DNA of 64,000 nucleotides from the NCBI RefSeq assembly GCF_010730355.1, contig NZ_AP022576.1, positions 248,001 through 312,000 of the forward strand. Reading direction: 5' to 3'. This document shows, piece after piece, positions 34,280 to 59,419 of the stretch (the first letter of the stretch is position 1; the number at the start of each line of letters is the position of its first letter). The position numbers were made by a program, and so were the translations under genes. The stretch is from Mycobacterium florentinum. Lineage in GTDB: Bacteria; Actinomycetota; Actinomycetes; Mycobacteriales; Mycobacteriaceae. The notes below the pieces were generated by a model. The model saw only the letters and a list, made by a program, of their open reading frames with translations, did no database searches and was not told the origin of the DNA.

Positions 34280-36269
34280 AGACGTCGATCCGGACGTCGA
34301 CCCGACCGACGACGAGCCGCTCGACGACGAAGCCGAGCCGCTCGACGACGAGCCCGAGACCGAGCCGGAATCCGGCCGTGCGGGCCTCGCGGGTCGCATG
34401 GCCGCCGCAACGGGCCACGGCATCACGCGGCTGGGCAAGGGGGCGGTCGCGCGACTCCCCGGCATTGGGGCCGCGCTGCTGCCCCGGCTCACCCGGCTGG
34501 TGGCCACCGTCGGGGGCGGCGTGCTGCTGTGCACCAGCTTCCCATCGGTGAACTGGTGGTGGGCCGGCGTCGTCGCCGCCGCGCTGCTGGCCTGGGTGCT
34601 CAAACATCCCGCCACCACGCTGGCGGGCGGATTCGGCTACGGGTTCCTGTTCGGGCTCGCGTTCTACGTGCCATTGCTGCCGTGGATCAGCCTGCTGGTG
34701 GGCGCCGTCCCATGGCTGGCATTGGCCACGATGTGCGCGCTGTTCCCCGGGCTCTTCGGTTTCTTCGCGATTGTGGTGCGTCGACTGCCCGGCTGGCCGA
34801 TCTGGTTCGCATTGCTGTGGACCGCCCAGGAGTGGCTGAAGTCGATCGTCCCGTTCGGCGGCTTTCCCTGGGGCTCACTGGCCTACGGCCAGGCCGAAGG
34901 CCCACTGCTGCCGTTGGTGCAGCTCGGCGGGGTGGCGCTGCTCTCCCTGGGGGTCGTCCTGATGGGCTTCAGCGTGACCGCGATCGCGCTGGAAATCGCC
35001 AAGTGGTGGCGAATCGGCAGCCGAGCCCGCGGTGCCGCCGAGGCCGACGGCGAGGACGCGCCGGATGCCGGGCGCCCGCCCGCCGTGGTGCTGCCCGGTG
35101 TCTGCTTCTGTCTGGTGTTGTTTACCGCGGTCATCGTCTGGCCGCAGGTGCGCCACTCCGGTGCCGGATCGGGCGGCGAACCGACGGTGACCGTCGCGGC
35201 CGTGCAGGGCAACGTGCCCCGGCTGGGTCTCGGCTTCAACGAGCAGCGCCGGGCGGTGCTGGACAACCACGTCGACGAGACGCTGCGACTGGCCGAGGAC
35301 GTCCGCGCCGGGTCCGCCCCGCAACCGCAGTTCGTCATCTGGCCCGAGGATTCCTCCGACATCGATCCCTTCGTCAACGCCGACGCCGCCCAACGGATCG
35401 CCGAGGCGGCCCATGCGATCAACGCGCCGATCCTGATCGGCTCGGTGCTCGCGGTGCCGGGCCACGATCAAGGACCCGGACCCGTCGAATACACCAACAC
35501 CGCCATCGTCTGGAATCCGGTCACCGGCCCCGCCGGCCGCCACGACAAGGAGATCGTGCAGCCGTTCGGCGAGTACCTGCCGATGCGGTGGCTTTTCGAG
35601 CATCTGTCGAGCCAGGCCGGTCTGGCCGGCAACTTCGTCCCCGGAAAAAGCAGCGATGTGGTGCAGATCGGCGGCGTGCCCGTCGGCGTGGCCACCTGCT
35701 GGGAGGTGATCTTCGACCGGGTGCCGCGCAAGGCCGTGCTCAACGGCGCCCAGCTGCTGGCGGTGCCCGCCAACAACGCCACCTTCAACAAGCGCATGAG
35801 TGAACAACAGCTGGCCTTCGCCAAGGTGCGGGCCGTCGAGCACGACCGGTACGTGGTGGTCGCCGGCACCACCGGTATCAGTGCGGTGATCGCGCCCGAC
35901 GGCGCCGAACTGGTGCGCACCGACTTCTTCCAGCCCGCATACCTGGACATCCAGGTGCGCCTCAAGACGGAGCTGACGCCGGCAACGCAATGGGCCCCGA
36001 TTGTGCAGTGGGTGCTGGTCGCGGCGGCCGGAGCGGTCATGCTGGCCGGAATACGGCACAATGGGAGCTTCCCGCGTTCGATTCGGCTGCGGCCCAGGCC
36101 TTCGGCCGAATCGGCAGACGTCGCGGCGGCCCCGGACGAACCCCGATCCGACGAGGAAGCCCCGGCGACCGCGCACGACGCTCCGCCGGACACAGACGGC
36201 GGCTACACTCCGCTCCACCAAAAGGGCGGCCGACAACCGCGTTATCTCGGGCGACACAAGAGGAGATAA
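34272..36269 (+). CDS. lnt: Apolipoprotein N-acyltransferase Lnt (separate from Ppm1)
   Basis: 665 residues. An acidic N-terminal tail with repeated [17 protein letters not shown] precedes six or more membrane segments (about residues 75-290). A nitrilase-fold domain follows with catalytic Glu359 ([11 protein letters not shown]), Lys426 ([14 protein letters not shown]) and Cys476 ([11 protein letters not shown]). It N-acylates the diacylglyceryl cysteine of lipoproteins at the outer face of the membrane. In M. tuberculosis this domain is fused to Ppm1 in one protein (Rv2051c). Here a TAA at 36267-36269 separates them and the ppm1 ATG follows at once. Confidence 0.93.
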   Translation: MAEDVDPDVDPTDDEPLDDEAEPLDDEPETEPESGRAGLAGRMAAATGHGITRLGKGAVARLPGIGAALLPRLTRLVATVGGGVLLCTSFPSVNWWWAGVVAAALLAWVLKHPATTLAGGFGYGFLFGLAFYVPLLPWISLLVGAVPWLALATMCALFPGLFGFFAIVVRRLPGWPIWFALLWTAQEWLKSIVPFGGFPWGSLAYGQAEGPLLPLVQLGGVALLSLGVVLMGFSVTAIALEIAKWWRIGSRARGAAEADGEDAPDAGRPPAVVLPGVCFCLVLFTAVIVWPQVRHSGAGSGGEPTVTVAAVQGNVPRLGLGFNEQRRAVLDNHVDETLRLAEDVRAGSAPQPQFVIWPEDSSDIDPFVNADAAQRIAEAAHAINAPILIGSVLAVPGHDQGPGPVEYTNTAIVWNPVTGPAGRHDKEIVQPFGEYLPMRWLFEHLSSQAGLAGNFVPGKSSDVVQIGGVPVGVATCWEVIFDRVPRKAVLNGAQLLAVPANNATFNKRMSEQQLAFAKVRAVEHDRYVVVAGTTGISAVIAPDGAELVRTDFFQPAYLDIQVRLKTELTPATQWAPIVQWVLVAAAGAVMLAGIRHNGSFPRSIRLRPRPSAESADVAAAPDEPRSDEEAPATAHDAPPDTDGGYTPLHQKGGRQPRYLGRHKRR

Positions 36270-37064
36270 ATGACCACCGGCGAGCAGGCGACCCGGGTTC
36301 CGGGCAATCGGCCCAGCCAGCGTGTCCTGGTTATCATCCCGACCTTCAACGAGCGGGAGAACTTACCGCTGATCCATCGGCGGCTGACGGATGCCTGCCC
36401 CGACGTGCACGTGCTGATCGTCGACGACGGCAGCCCCGACGGGACCGGCGAACTCGCCGACGAGCTGGCCGCGGCCGACGGCGGTCGTACCCACGTCATG
36501 CACCGCACGGCCAAAGACGGCCTGGGCGCCGCCTACCTCGCGGGCTTCGGCTGGGGTTTGAGTCGCGACTACGCGGTGCTCGTCGAGATGGACGCCGACG
36601 GCAGCCACGCGCCCGAGCAGCTGCGCCGTCTGCTGGACGCCGTCGACTCTGGAGCCGACCTGGCCATCGGTTCGCGCTATGTCGACGGGGGAGCGGTCCG
36701 TAACTGGCCCAAGCGCCGCTGGGCGCTGTCCTGGACCGCCAACACCTACGCGCGACTGGCGCTCGACATCGACATCCATGACATCACCGCCGGCTACCGG
36801 GCCTACCGCCGCGAGGTGCTCGAGGCGATCGATCTCGACGGTGTGGACTCCAAGGGCTACTGCTTCCAGATCGACCTGACCCGGCGCAGCCTGGACAACG
36901 GATTCATCGTCGTGGAAGTGCCGATCACCTTCACCGAACGCGAACTCGGCGTCTCCAAAATGAGTGGATCCAACATTCGCGAAGCGCTGGTGAAGGTCGC
37001 GAAATGGGGTATCGAGAGCCGCAGGAACGGCGCGCGGGCCGCCCGCGCCGCCAATCGCACCTGA
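36270..37064 (+). CDS. ppm1: Polyprenol monophosphomannose synthase Ppm1
   Basis: 264 residues. The ATG directly abuts the lnt stop, and AGAGGAG just upstream (inside the end of lnt) is a good ribosome site. GT2 fold: [69 protein letters not shown] (metal-binding DxD), and [19 protein letters not shown] at the end. It transfers mannose from GDP-mannose to polyprenyl phosphate, giving the donor for lipomannan, lipoarabinomannan and protein mannosylation. In related species the separate Ppm1 associates with the Lnt-like membrane protein. Confidence 0.95.
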   Translation: MTTGEQATRVPGNRPSQRVLVIIPTFNERENLPLIHRRLTDACPDVHVLIVDDGSPDGTGELADELAAADGGRTHVMHRTAKDGLGAAYLAGFGWGLSRDYAVLVEMDADGSHAPEQLRRLLDAVDSGADLAIGSRYVDGGAVRNWPKRRWALSWTANTYARLALDIDIHDITAGYRAYRREVLEAIDLDGVDSKGYCFQIDLTRRSLDNGFIVVEVPITFTERELGVSKMSGSNIREALVKVAKWGIESRRNGARAARAANRT

Positions 37065-37067
37065 ATT

Positions 37068-37086
37068 CGACCGGGTGCGACGGTCG
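37068..37086. terminator. Stem-loop between convergent ppm1 and rbpA
   Basis: CGACCG at 37068-37073 pairs with CGGTCG at 37081-37086 across a seven-base loop. It fills the 24-bp gap between the two convergent stops. There is no T-tract, as is common for mycobacterial terminators, so the terminator role is plausible but unproven. Confidence 0.45.
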
Positions 37087-37088
37087 GG

Positions 37089-37424
37089 TTAGCCGCGACG
37101 CTTCGACCGGATCAGGTCGAGGCGCTCCTTGAGCAGCTCTTCGAGCTCTTCGACGGTGCGGCGCTCCAGCAGCATGTCCCAGTGCGTGCGCGGTGGCTTG
37201 ACCTTCTTCGGCTCGGGCAGGTCGCCCTCGATCAGGGTGCCTTCCATGCCGTTGCGGCACAGCCAGGTGCCGGGGATGTCGGCATCGTCGGCGAACGGAA
37301 CCTCGAATTCCTCGCCGTTCTCGGTGCGGTACTTGGCGAGCTGACGCGGCGCCAGGTCGTGGTTGCGGTCGGTCTCATAGCTCACGGCTCCGAGGCGACT
37401 GCCCCTCAGTACACGATCAGCCAT
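37089..37424 (-). CDS. rbpA: RNA polymerase-binding protein RbpA
   Basis: 111 residues. MADRVLRGSRLGAVSYETDRNHDLAPRQLAKYRTENGEEFEVPFADDADIPGTWLCRNGMEGTLIEGD matches RbpA. The N-terminal tail is followed by the zinc-ribbon-like core, a basic linker (PEPKKVKPPRTHWDML) and the C-terminal sigma-interacting helix (RRTVEELEELLKERLDLIRSKRRG). It stabilises the open complex with SigA/SigB and modulates rifampicin response. Ribosome site AAAGGAG, eight bases before ATG. Confidence 0.97.
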   Translation of the reverse strand: MADRVLRGSRLGAVSYETDRNHDLAPRQLAKYRTENGEEFEVPFADDADIPGTWLCRNGMEGTLIEGDLPEPKKVKPPRTHWDMLLERRTVEELEELLKERLDLIRSKRRG

Positions 37425-37472
37425 GGCTGCTACTCCTTTTAATTGCTCTGAGCTCTAAGCTCCGGTGACGCG

Positions 37473-37542
37473 ATTCTATTCGCATAGCAAACGTTAAGAC
37501 GTTATGCGTAGTTCCCGAGTCGACACGCGGCGTACGCGACTC
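37473..37542. promoter_or_regulatory. rbpA upstream region with -10-like box and inverted repeats
   Basis: On the minus strand TAGAAT (complement of 37473-37478) is a reasonable -10 box about 50 bases before the rbpA ATG. Two inverted repeats lie behind it: CGCATA at 37481-37486 with TATGCG at 37503-37508 (inner ACGT repeated), and GAGTCG at 37517-37522 with CGACTC at 37537-37542. They could be operator sites for rbpA or for the divergent small gene. No regulator is identified. Confidence 0.4.
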
Positions 37543-37594
37543 GACCGTCAATGATACCGGGATCGCGGAGTGTGGCCGACTAAAGTCGGCAGGC

Positions 37595-37945
37595 GTGAGC
37601 CGCCGTTCCCACCCACAACCATGCCGTTGGTGCGGTCGAGACGTGACCGAAGTCGGAATGGGTCGGCGCCGTCAGTACTGTCGGCAGTCTTGCCGGCAGC
37701 GGGCCTACGAGCAGCGGGCTTCGATCAACCGGGGCGAGGTCACGGCCCTGCCGGTCGATGCCGTGGTGCTGTCGGCTGACGACGCGTCCGACCTGTCGGA
37801 TCGCGTCTACCAGGTCCGATGCGCCGCGGAGGACGTCGCCACGGCATTGGAAGAAGGCGCCGGGGCGACCGAGCTGCGCGAACTCTGCGAGGTGCTGATC
37901 CGCGCGGCCCAGGCCGCCGACGGCTGGCGCCGAGCAGTCGTCTGA
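37595..37945 (+). CDS. Small zinc-finger-like protein (Rv2049c position)
   Basis: 116 residues from GTG 37595. N-terminal CRWCGRDVTEVGMGRRRQYCRQSCRQRAYEQR gives four cysteines in two close pairs, the pattern of a compact treble-clef-like zinc finger. The C-terminal 60 residues are helical and acidic (DLSDRVYQVRCAAEDVATALEEGAGATELRELCEVLIRA). It may bind DNA or RNA. It is divergent from rbpA and upstream of pks12, as in M. tuberculosis. Function unknown. Confidence 0.8.
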   Translation: MSRRSHPQPCRWCGRDVTEVGMGRRRQYCRQSCRQRAYEQRASINRGEVTALPVDAVVLSADDASDLSDRVYQVRCAAEDVATALEEGAGATELRELCEVLIRAAQAADGWRRAVV

Positions 37946-38275
37946 CCGCGCTGACCACGACCGATGGCTAGCCGGGTACAGTCGCGCCATGGATGGCGTG
38001 CCGGGCGGACGGCGCGGTCAGCGGGACCGCAGCGGAACCGGGCGCGCCCGCTTTCCCTCGGATACGGCGTTCCACACGTCGAATCCGATCCTCCTTTAGT
38101 GGCCGGGAGCATCGGGCGTTTTGAAATCCTGTCAGAGTTGGCCATACTCACCAGCGACATTCTTGGGTCGGGATGCTGCACGACGCCGCTTCGTGCAGCA
38201 ACTGCCGTGACTCGGCAGCCGGTGGTTGGCATCCCACGTTTGGGAGAGACCAAATGGTAGGCAAGGGGTACTGAG
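37946..38275 (+). promoter_or_regulatory. pks12 leader region with two tandem stem-loops
   Basis: 330 bp without a long gene. TGCTGCACGA (38174-38183) pairs perfectly with TCGTGCAGCA (38191-38200) across CGCCGCT. Two bases on, CTGCCG (38202-38207) pairs with CGGCAG (38213-38218) across five bases. The stems lie 58 to 102 bases before the pks12 GTG. They may be a terminator/attenuator or a structured leader. A six-codon ORF follows. I cannot place the promoter. Confidence 0.5.
38254..38274 (+). CDS. Six-codon mini-ORF immediately before pks12
   Basis: ATG 38254 is preceded by GGGAGAG, and the frame reads MVGKGY then TGA, ending one base before the pks12 GTG (TGAGGTG). The arrangement would let terminating ribosomes reinitiate on pks12. 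It could equally be chance, as pks12 has its own AAGGGG about ten bases upstream. Confidence 0.25.
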
Positions 38276-50782
<12,507 letters not shown>

Positions 50783-50801
50783 CCATGAAAATCGGAATTC
50801 A

Positions 50802-54986
<4,185 letters not shown>

Positions 54987-54990
<4 letters not shown>

Positions 54991-56222
54991 CGTCGCGAGC
55001 CGAACTCTATCGGCAGACTTGTCGGTCCACTCATGCCCAGCATCGGCTTCCACGGGGCAGGTCCGGCGCGGCGGGCGTCGGGAATGCGCCGCGCCAAAAT
55101 CTTCAGCCCTTCGGCCAGCTCCAGTCTGGCCAGGTTCGCGCCGAGGCAGTAGTGCACCCCGCCGCCGAACGTCAACACCGCCGGCGCGTCCTTGCGGGTG
55201 ATGTCGAACCGGTCGGGGTCCGGATAGATGTCCGGATCACGGTTTGCGGCAAAGGAATTCACAAAGATATAGGTGCCGCCGGGGAAGCTGTAGCCGCCCA
55301 ACTCGACATCCTCGTTCACGGTGCGGACGGTGTTGCAGACGGCGGGGGAGTGCCGCATGCTTTCCTCGACCGCCGAGGTGGCCAGTTCCGGCTGATCACG
55401 CAACAAGGCCCATTGCTCCGGGTGGTCGACCAGCACCTGCATGGACGCGGCCAACTGATTGCGGGTGGTATCCGTTCCGGCGAGCAGTAAACCGGCCACC
55501 GTCAACCGCAGTTCGTCGGCGTTGAGCCGGTCGCCGTCGTCCTCGGCTCGAATGAGATTGGAGAGCAGGTCGTCGGTCAAATTCTGTCGGCGGTCGGCGA
55601 CCATCTCATCGACATACGCATCCAGTTCGGCCCAGCCCCGAAGGACGGCCGGCATTTCGTCGACAAGATTGACCGAGAAGTTGACCATCTTGAAGATCTC
55701 TTCGGCCCATCGGTCAAAGTGCGTCCAATCCGCGCGCGGGGCACCAAGAAGAGCGCAGATGATCGGAATGGGGTAGTGCCGGGCGATGTCGGTGACGACG
55801 TCGCAGCGGCCCGCGGGGGCAACCTTGTCGATCAGCTCGGTGATCACTTCGCCGATGGTTTCGTCCAGACGTGCAATGGCCCGCGGCGTGAATGCCCGCG
55901 ATACCAGGCTTCGCAGCCGATGGTGTTCGGCGCCTTCGGCGCAGATGATGCTTCCGACGACCCGGTCCCAGAGTGGTCCCGATGTCACGCCTTGTGCGCT
56001 GAGATGAAGCCCCGGGGGGATGATGAATCGGGTGTCGCGCAGAATGTTTCGGGCGAGATCGTAGGAGAGCACTTCGGGACCGAACGGTCCGATGGCGATC
56101 GGCGCCCGCCGCTGTGCCGCCCGAATCCGATCGCGGACCGCGTGCGGCGATTCGGTGACGTCGTACTCAAGCGCGGGAAGTCCTGCCTCGAAGATGCTGG
56201 GCGCACCGGTGGTGGCGGTCAT
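54987..56222 (-). CDS. Cytochrome P450 (proximal)
   Basis: 411 residues from ATG 56222, with AAAGGA as ribosome site and ATGA overlap with the DapB-like gene. Heme loop FGGGVHYCLG with Cys359, I-helix AGTDTT (248-253), ExxR Glu287-Arg290, AEGAEHHRLRSLVSRAFTP. Typical soluble actinobacterial P450. Only modest resemblance to the distal P450, so the pair is not a fresh duplication. No ferredoxin gene alongside. Substrate unknown. Confidence 0.94.
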
Positions 56223-57286
56223 GTGCACGTCCTTTCAGTTGCGCGCAGGACGCCGCGCGGAAGCAGCAGGGGCAGGTCGTTGTACGTGGCGATCCCGGGC
56301 GGCGCCGCGACCACAGCCGGGATCGCGGTGATCGCCGGCATGGCCGTGATGGTCAAGCCGAGCATGATGTAGTCGTCGATCGATTCGCCGGCAAAGTCCG
56401 CCGGGGGCTCGAAACTCAACGTGCTCTTGATGGTTGGCCGGCCCTCGACCGTGACGGTGTAACCGAAGTTCGTCGACCAGGCCGGGTCCAGGGTTTGGCC
56501 CTTGGTCCACACGCCGCGAACCTCTACCACCTCGCGCGTACCGAGAAATCCCTTCCAGCGAACATCGATGCCCGCGACGCAACCCTGTTTGATGATCCAG
56601 TCACCGGGCAACAGCAGATCCTGCGTGGTGTGCGCGTATTCGGCAACACAGCGGACGTCGTCGAGTTCGACCCCGAGGGCGTCGGCAATCAGGTGCACCG
56701 CCTCGCGGAAGATGCCGGATCCCTTCTCGGTGATCGCAGGCAGATCGGGCTGGTCGATCGGATAGCCGAAACCCATCGGGATCTCGGTCGTGGGAGAGTT
56801 GTAGATAGTGGTGTCAAAGGATTCGACGATGCAGATGCGGTCCACCCGGTCGGAGATACCGGCCGTCACGATCGCGAAGAGCTGGATGAAACCCGGGTTG
56901 ATGCCGCTACCGAAGATGGTCGAGCCACCGCGCGCACATGCTTGAACGATTCGTTCCCGGTCACGGCCCAATTGATGCCCGGTGATGAACTCCGATGTGG
57001 TCACGACGTTGATCCCCGCTTCGAGAATGCGGGTCACTTCGCCGACATCGGCGAACATCGGGTTGTAGACCGCACAATCGGGTTTCAGGTTCAGCAGCGT
57101 GTCGACGTCGTGGGTTGCGCGTACGCCCATGGGTTTGATGCCACACAGCTCACCGACATCGCGCCCGACCTTGTCGGGAGACCACGCGTAGCAGCCGACA
57201 AGTTCCAGCTGTGAATTTTCGGCGATCGCGTGCACCGACTTCGTGCCGACATTGCCGGTCGTCCACTGGATGACGCGATACGTCAT
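56219..57286 (-). CDS. DapB-like NAD(P)H-dependent oxidoreductase
   Basis: 355 residues. N-terminal Rossmann motif [47 protein letters not shown], then [23 protein letters not shown] and FGSGINPGF. This is the dihydrodipicolinate-reductase-like / amine-dehydrogenase-like group common in mycobacteria, not DapB itself. A paralogue is encoded divergently at 62215-63342 (shared YRVIQWGVGNVGT and GGINPGF). It overlaps the 143-residue gene upstream and the P450 downstream by four bases each. It probably oxidises or reduces an intermediate of the same pathway. Confidence 0.85.
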   Translation of the reverse strand: MTYRVIQWTTGNVGTKSVHAIAENSQLELVGCYAWSPDKVGRDVGELCGIKPMGVRATHDVDTLLNLKPDCAVYNPMFADVGEVTRILEAGINVVTTSEFITGHQLGRDRERIVQACARGGSTIFGSGINPGFIQLFAIVTAGISDRVDRICIVESFDTTIYNSPTTEIPMGFGYPIDQPDLPAITEKGSGIFREAVHLIADALGVELDDVRCVAEYAHTTQDLLLPGDWIIKQGCVAGIDVRWKGFLGTREVVEVRGVWTKGQTLDPAWSTNFGYTVTVEGRPTIKSTLSFEPPADFAGESIDDYIMLGLTITAMPAITAIPAVVAAPPGIATYNDLPLLLPRGVLRATERTCT

Positions 57287-57714
57287 GGATGCGGCGCCGA
57301 ATGCTGTTGTGCGGCTTGGCGGGCCAGCCGATCGTTATGGATGCGGACCAGTTCTCGAAAGCCCAGCCGGTGGTATTTCGGTATCGGCTGGATACCCCAC
57401 ACGTCCTGCGCGGTGGCCTTACCCTCGGCGCCCTCGGGCGGGCCGAACGGCGGGTAGGGGTACTTGCACTCCAGGGTGTCGTTGGAGTAGCGGATCTTCA
57501 GCAGCTCACTGCAGATCTCGGTCAGGCTCAGCGTCGGGTAGCCGTAGTACACCGCCATGAACGGCAGCGTGAAGGCGCCTTCGATCACGAGTGCCACCAG
57601 GCAGACCAAGACGGCCCGTTTGATCCATTTGTGCATGCGCGCGTAGTACGGCGTGGTGCCCGGCTCGAGGTCGGGGGCCGGTTCTTTTTCTTCGGTAGGT
57701 GACGTGGTGGTCAT
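57283..57714 (-). CDS. Single-TM protein of the MoxR/VWA operon (143 aa)
   Basis: Cytoplasmic N-terminus of about 30 acidic residues ([27 protein letters not shown]), then one membrane segment [27 protein letters not shown] soluble part of about 85 residues has two cysteines (TEICSELLK and [18 protein letters not shown]). No known family. It overlaps the DapB-like gene (ATGA) and starts 32 bases after the multi-TM gene. It may be the accessory subunit of a membrane complex with the multi-TM proteins. Confidence 0.75.
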   Translation of the reverse strand: MTTTSPTEEKEPAPDLEPGTTPYYARMHKWIKRAVLVCLVALVIEGAFTLPFMAVYYGYPTLSLTEICSELLKIRYSNDTLECKYPYPPFGPPEGAEGKATAQDVWGIQPIPKYHRLGFRELVRIHNDRLARQAAQQHSAPHP

Positions 57715-57746
57715 GGCTTACCTTTCTGGGCTCCGTTGAGCCAGGT

Positions 57747-58466
57747 TCAGTCGGAGAAGATTTCGCGGTTGACGGTGTGCAGGTACGGAATCGCGAGGAA
57801 CGGAGTGATGTAGAAGATGTCGTAGAGCCACCATCCGATGACCGGAAATACGACGCCGGCGTAGCGCACGTCGGCGAACATGGTCATGTTGAACACGTAG
57901 GCGGACCAGATCACCACGCCCATCCAGCAGGTGACGACCATCCACTGATGGCCCCACCGCTTCATCTGCAGGAACCCGATCGCCGCGGCCACCCGCATGG
58001 AGAACACCGTGAAAATCAGCCCTGCGACATAAGCCTTTTCGCCCGGTCCCGCCGCGCCGCCCACCCAGAGTTCGTTGTAGTGCCAGAAGTAGCCCGCGTC
58101 GAACATGTTGCCCCAGCCGACCATCAACACCCGGTTGATCAGCGTGTGGTTGGCGACCAGGTCCAGGGCCCACCCCAGACTGTTGAGCATGCCGTCGATC
58201 AGGGTCAGGTAACCGATCAGCGTCACGATCATCGGCCGCACCGACAGGCCGGCGCGCAGTGCCTGGCGCTGCAGCCACACGCCGCGCATGAAGATGGGAA
58301 AGCCGATCAGGCCCGGTGCCCACATGCCCATCAAGGCGGCGCCGACGATCATCCACTTGTCGGCACGACGCTGGGCTTGCCGGGATTCGTCGTGGTGATC
58401 CTCGAGGCTGACCGGGCCGTCCGTGGATCGGGTGCTCGAAGGCCGTTTGAGCAGGGGGAGATTCAC
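57747..58466 (-). CDS. Multi-TM membrane protein B, possible metal-dependent enzyme subunit
   Basis: 239 residues from GTG 58466, overlapping the miniprotein stop (GTGA). This start gives MNLPLLK, matching MNLPKLR of the paralogue at 61192. There are five or six membrane segments. Conserved polar residues are held inside the hydrophobic core: LDLVANHT, MFDAGYFWHYNELWVGGAAGPGEKA, QMKRWGHQWMVV, WWLYDIFYITPFLAIPYLHTVNRE. The NH, HYNE and RWGH positions could bind metal. I do not recognise the family. Faint resemblance to the copper-site helix of PmoC/AmoC is suggestive only. A MoxR/VWA pair in the operon supports a metalloenzyme. Confidence 0.75.
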   Translation of the reverse strand: MNLPLLKRPSSTRSTDGPVSLEDHHDESRQAQRRADKWMIVGAALMGMWAPGLIGFPIFMRGVWLQRQALRAGLSVRPMIVTLIGYLTLIDGMLNSLGWALDLVANHTLINRVLMVGWGNMFDAGYFWHYNELWVGGAAGPGEKAYVAGLIFTVFSMRVAAAIGFLQMKRWGHQWMVVTCWMGVVIWSAYVFNMTMFADVRYAGVVFPVIGWWLYDIFYITPFLAIPYLHTVNREIFSD

Positions 58467-58591
58467 AGGTCCCACCACCCACGAGCAAAGGACATGTACA
58501 GCTGGATCCCGAACATCGCCAGGAGGTAGCCGTAGATGACTATTTGGAAGACGATCAGCGCCCTCTTGCGCTTCTGCTCCTGTTGGTTCAT
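58463..58591 (-). CDS. Single-TM miniprotein (42 aa)
   Basis: ATG 58591 with an AAAGGAA ribosome site. A basic N-terminus (MNQQEQKRKR) is followed by one membrane helix (ALIVFQIVIYGYLLAMFGIQLYMSF) and ends RGWWDL. It fits exactly between the NorQ-like gene (17-base gap) and the multi-TM gene (GTGA overlap), which supports it as real. Small single-helix subunits of this kind are common in membrane oxidoreductases. No family recognised. Confidence 0.75.
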   Translation of the reverse strand: MNQQEQKRKRALIVFQIVIYGYLLAMFGIQLYMSFARGWWDL

Positions 58592-58608
58592 GGCCAGTAC
58601 TTCCTTTC

Positions 58609-59397
58609 TCAGGTGTTCGAGGTGGCCAGCCGGGCTGCCGCAACCTCGCGCAGCCCGTCGTTGATGGCGCCGTCGCTGCTCAGCGGGGCCAGGATGCAGG
58701 CGTCGGCGGCGTCCAATTCGCTTGCGCCCGCGGCGATCAACTGTGCCGCGGTGACCAATACCCGGGTGGACGGCGGCTCGAAGTGAAACGCCTCGTCCGC
58801 GGTGCGGATGGCGATCGCGCATTGCACCAGCCGCACGGCCGTCGTCATTTCTACCCCGGTCTCGGCGACGATCACCTCGGCCTCGCGGTCGGCGGGCAGG
58901 TAATTCATCCCCAGCGTGACGAACCGCTGACGGAAGGATGGTTTGAGTTCCTTGAGGGAGCTGCGGTACGCCGGGTTGTATGAGCACACCAGCATGAATG
59001 TCTCTGGGGCCCTGACTACTTCGTCGGCCCGGTCCAGATACAGGGCGCGACGGTGATCGGTGAGCGAATGAAGGATCGCCAGCGAGTCGTGGCGAGCCTC
59101 CACGACCTCGTCCAGGTAACAGATCGCACCGGCCTTCACCGCCCGGGTCAGCGGGCCATCGGTCCACACGACGTCACCACCGGTCACCATGAACCGGCCG
59201 ACGAGGTCCGAGCTGGTGAGGTCGTCGTGGCAGCTGATCGTGACCACGGGGCGGCGCAACAGCACGCCCATGTGCTCGACGAACCTGGTCTTGCCGCACC
59301 CCGTCGGACCGGTGAGCATGACCGGCAAGCGCCGCTGGTATGCCTGTTCGAAGAGCTGAACTTCGTTGCCGTTCGCGAAATACGTGTCGGTGCTCAT
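58609..59397 (-). CDS. MoxR-type AAA+ ATPase, NorQ/CbbQ-like
   Basis: 262 residues from ATG 59397, with GGGGGAA as ribosome site; the longer frame to 59547 is antisense/overlap. Walker A GPTGCGKT (30-37), Walker B ICYLDEV (Asp96, Glu97), sensor-like CSYNPAYRSSLKELKPSFRQRFV, where the FRQRF segment is typical of NorQ/CbbQ/NirQ. These ATPases work with a VWA protein to load or activate metal centres, such as nonheme iron in NO reductase or RuBisCO remodelling. No norB or RuBisCO gene is present, so the client is probably the membrane proteins of this operon. Confidence 0.92.
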   Translation of the reverse strand: MSTDTYFANGNEVQLFEQAYQRRLPVMLTGPTGCGKTRFVEHMGVLLRRPVVTISCHDDLTSSDLVGRFMVTGGDVVWTDGPLTRAVKAGAICYLDEVVEARHDSLAILHSLTDHRRALYLDRADEVVRAPETFMLVCSYNPAYRSSLKELKPSFRQRFVTLGMNYLPADREAEVIVAETGVEMTTAVRLVQCAIAIRTADEAFHFEPPSTRVLVTAAQLIAAGASELDAADACILAPLSSDGAINDGLREVAAARLATSNT

Positions 59398-59419
59398 CGT
59401 TCCCCCTGTAGGCGGTGGA

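Noticed and set aside
34875..36257. 460-residue minus-strand ORF opposite lnt
   Set aside because: Shadow of lnt, which has all catalytic residues on the plus strand.
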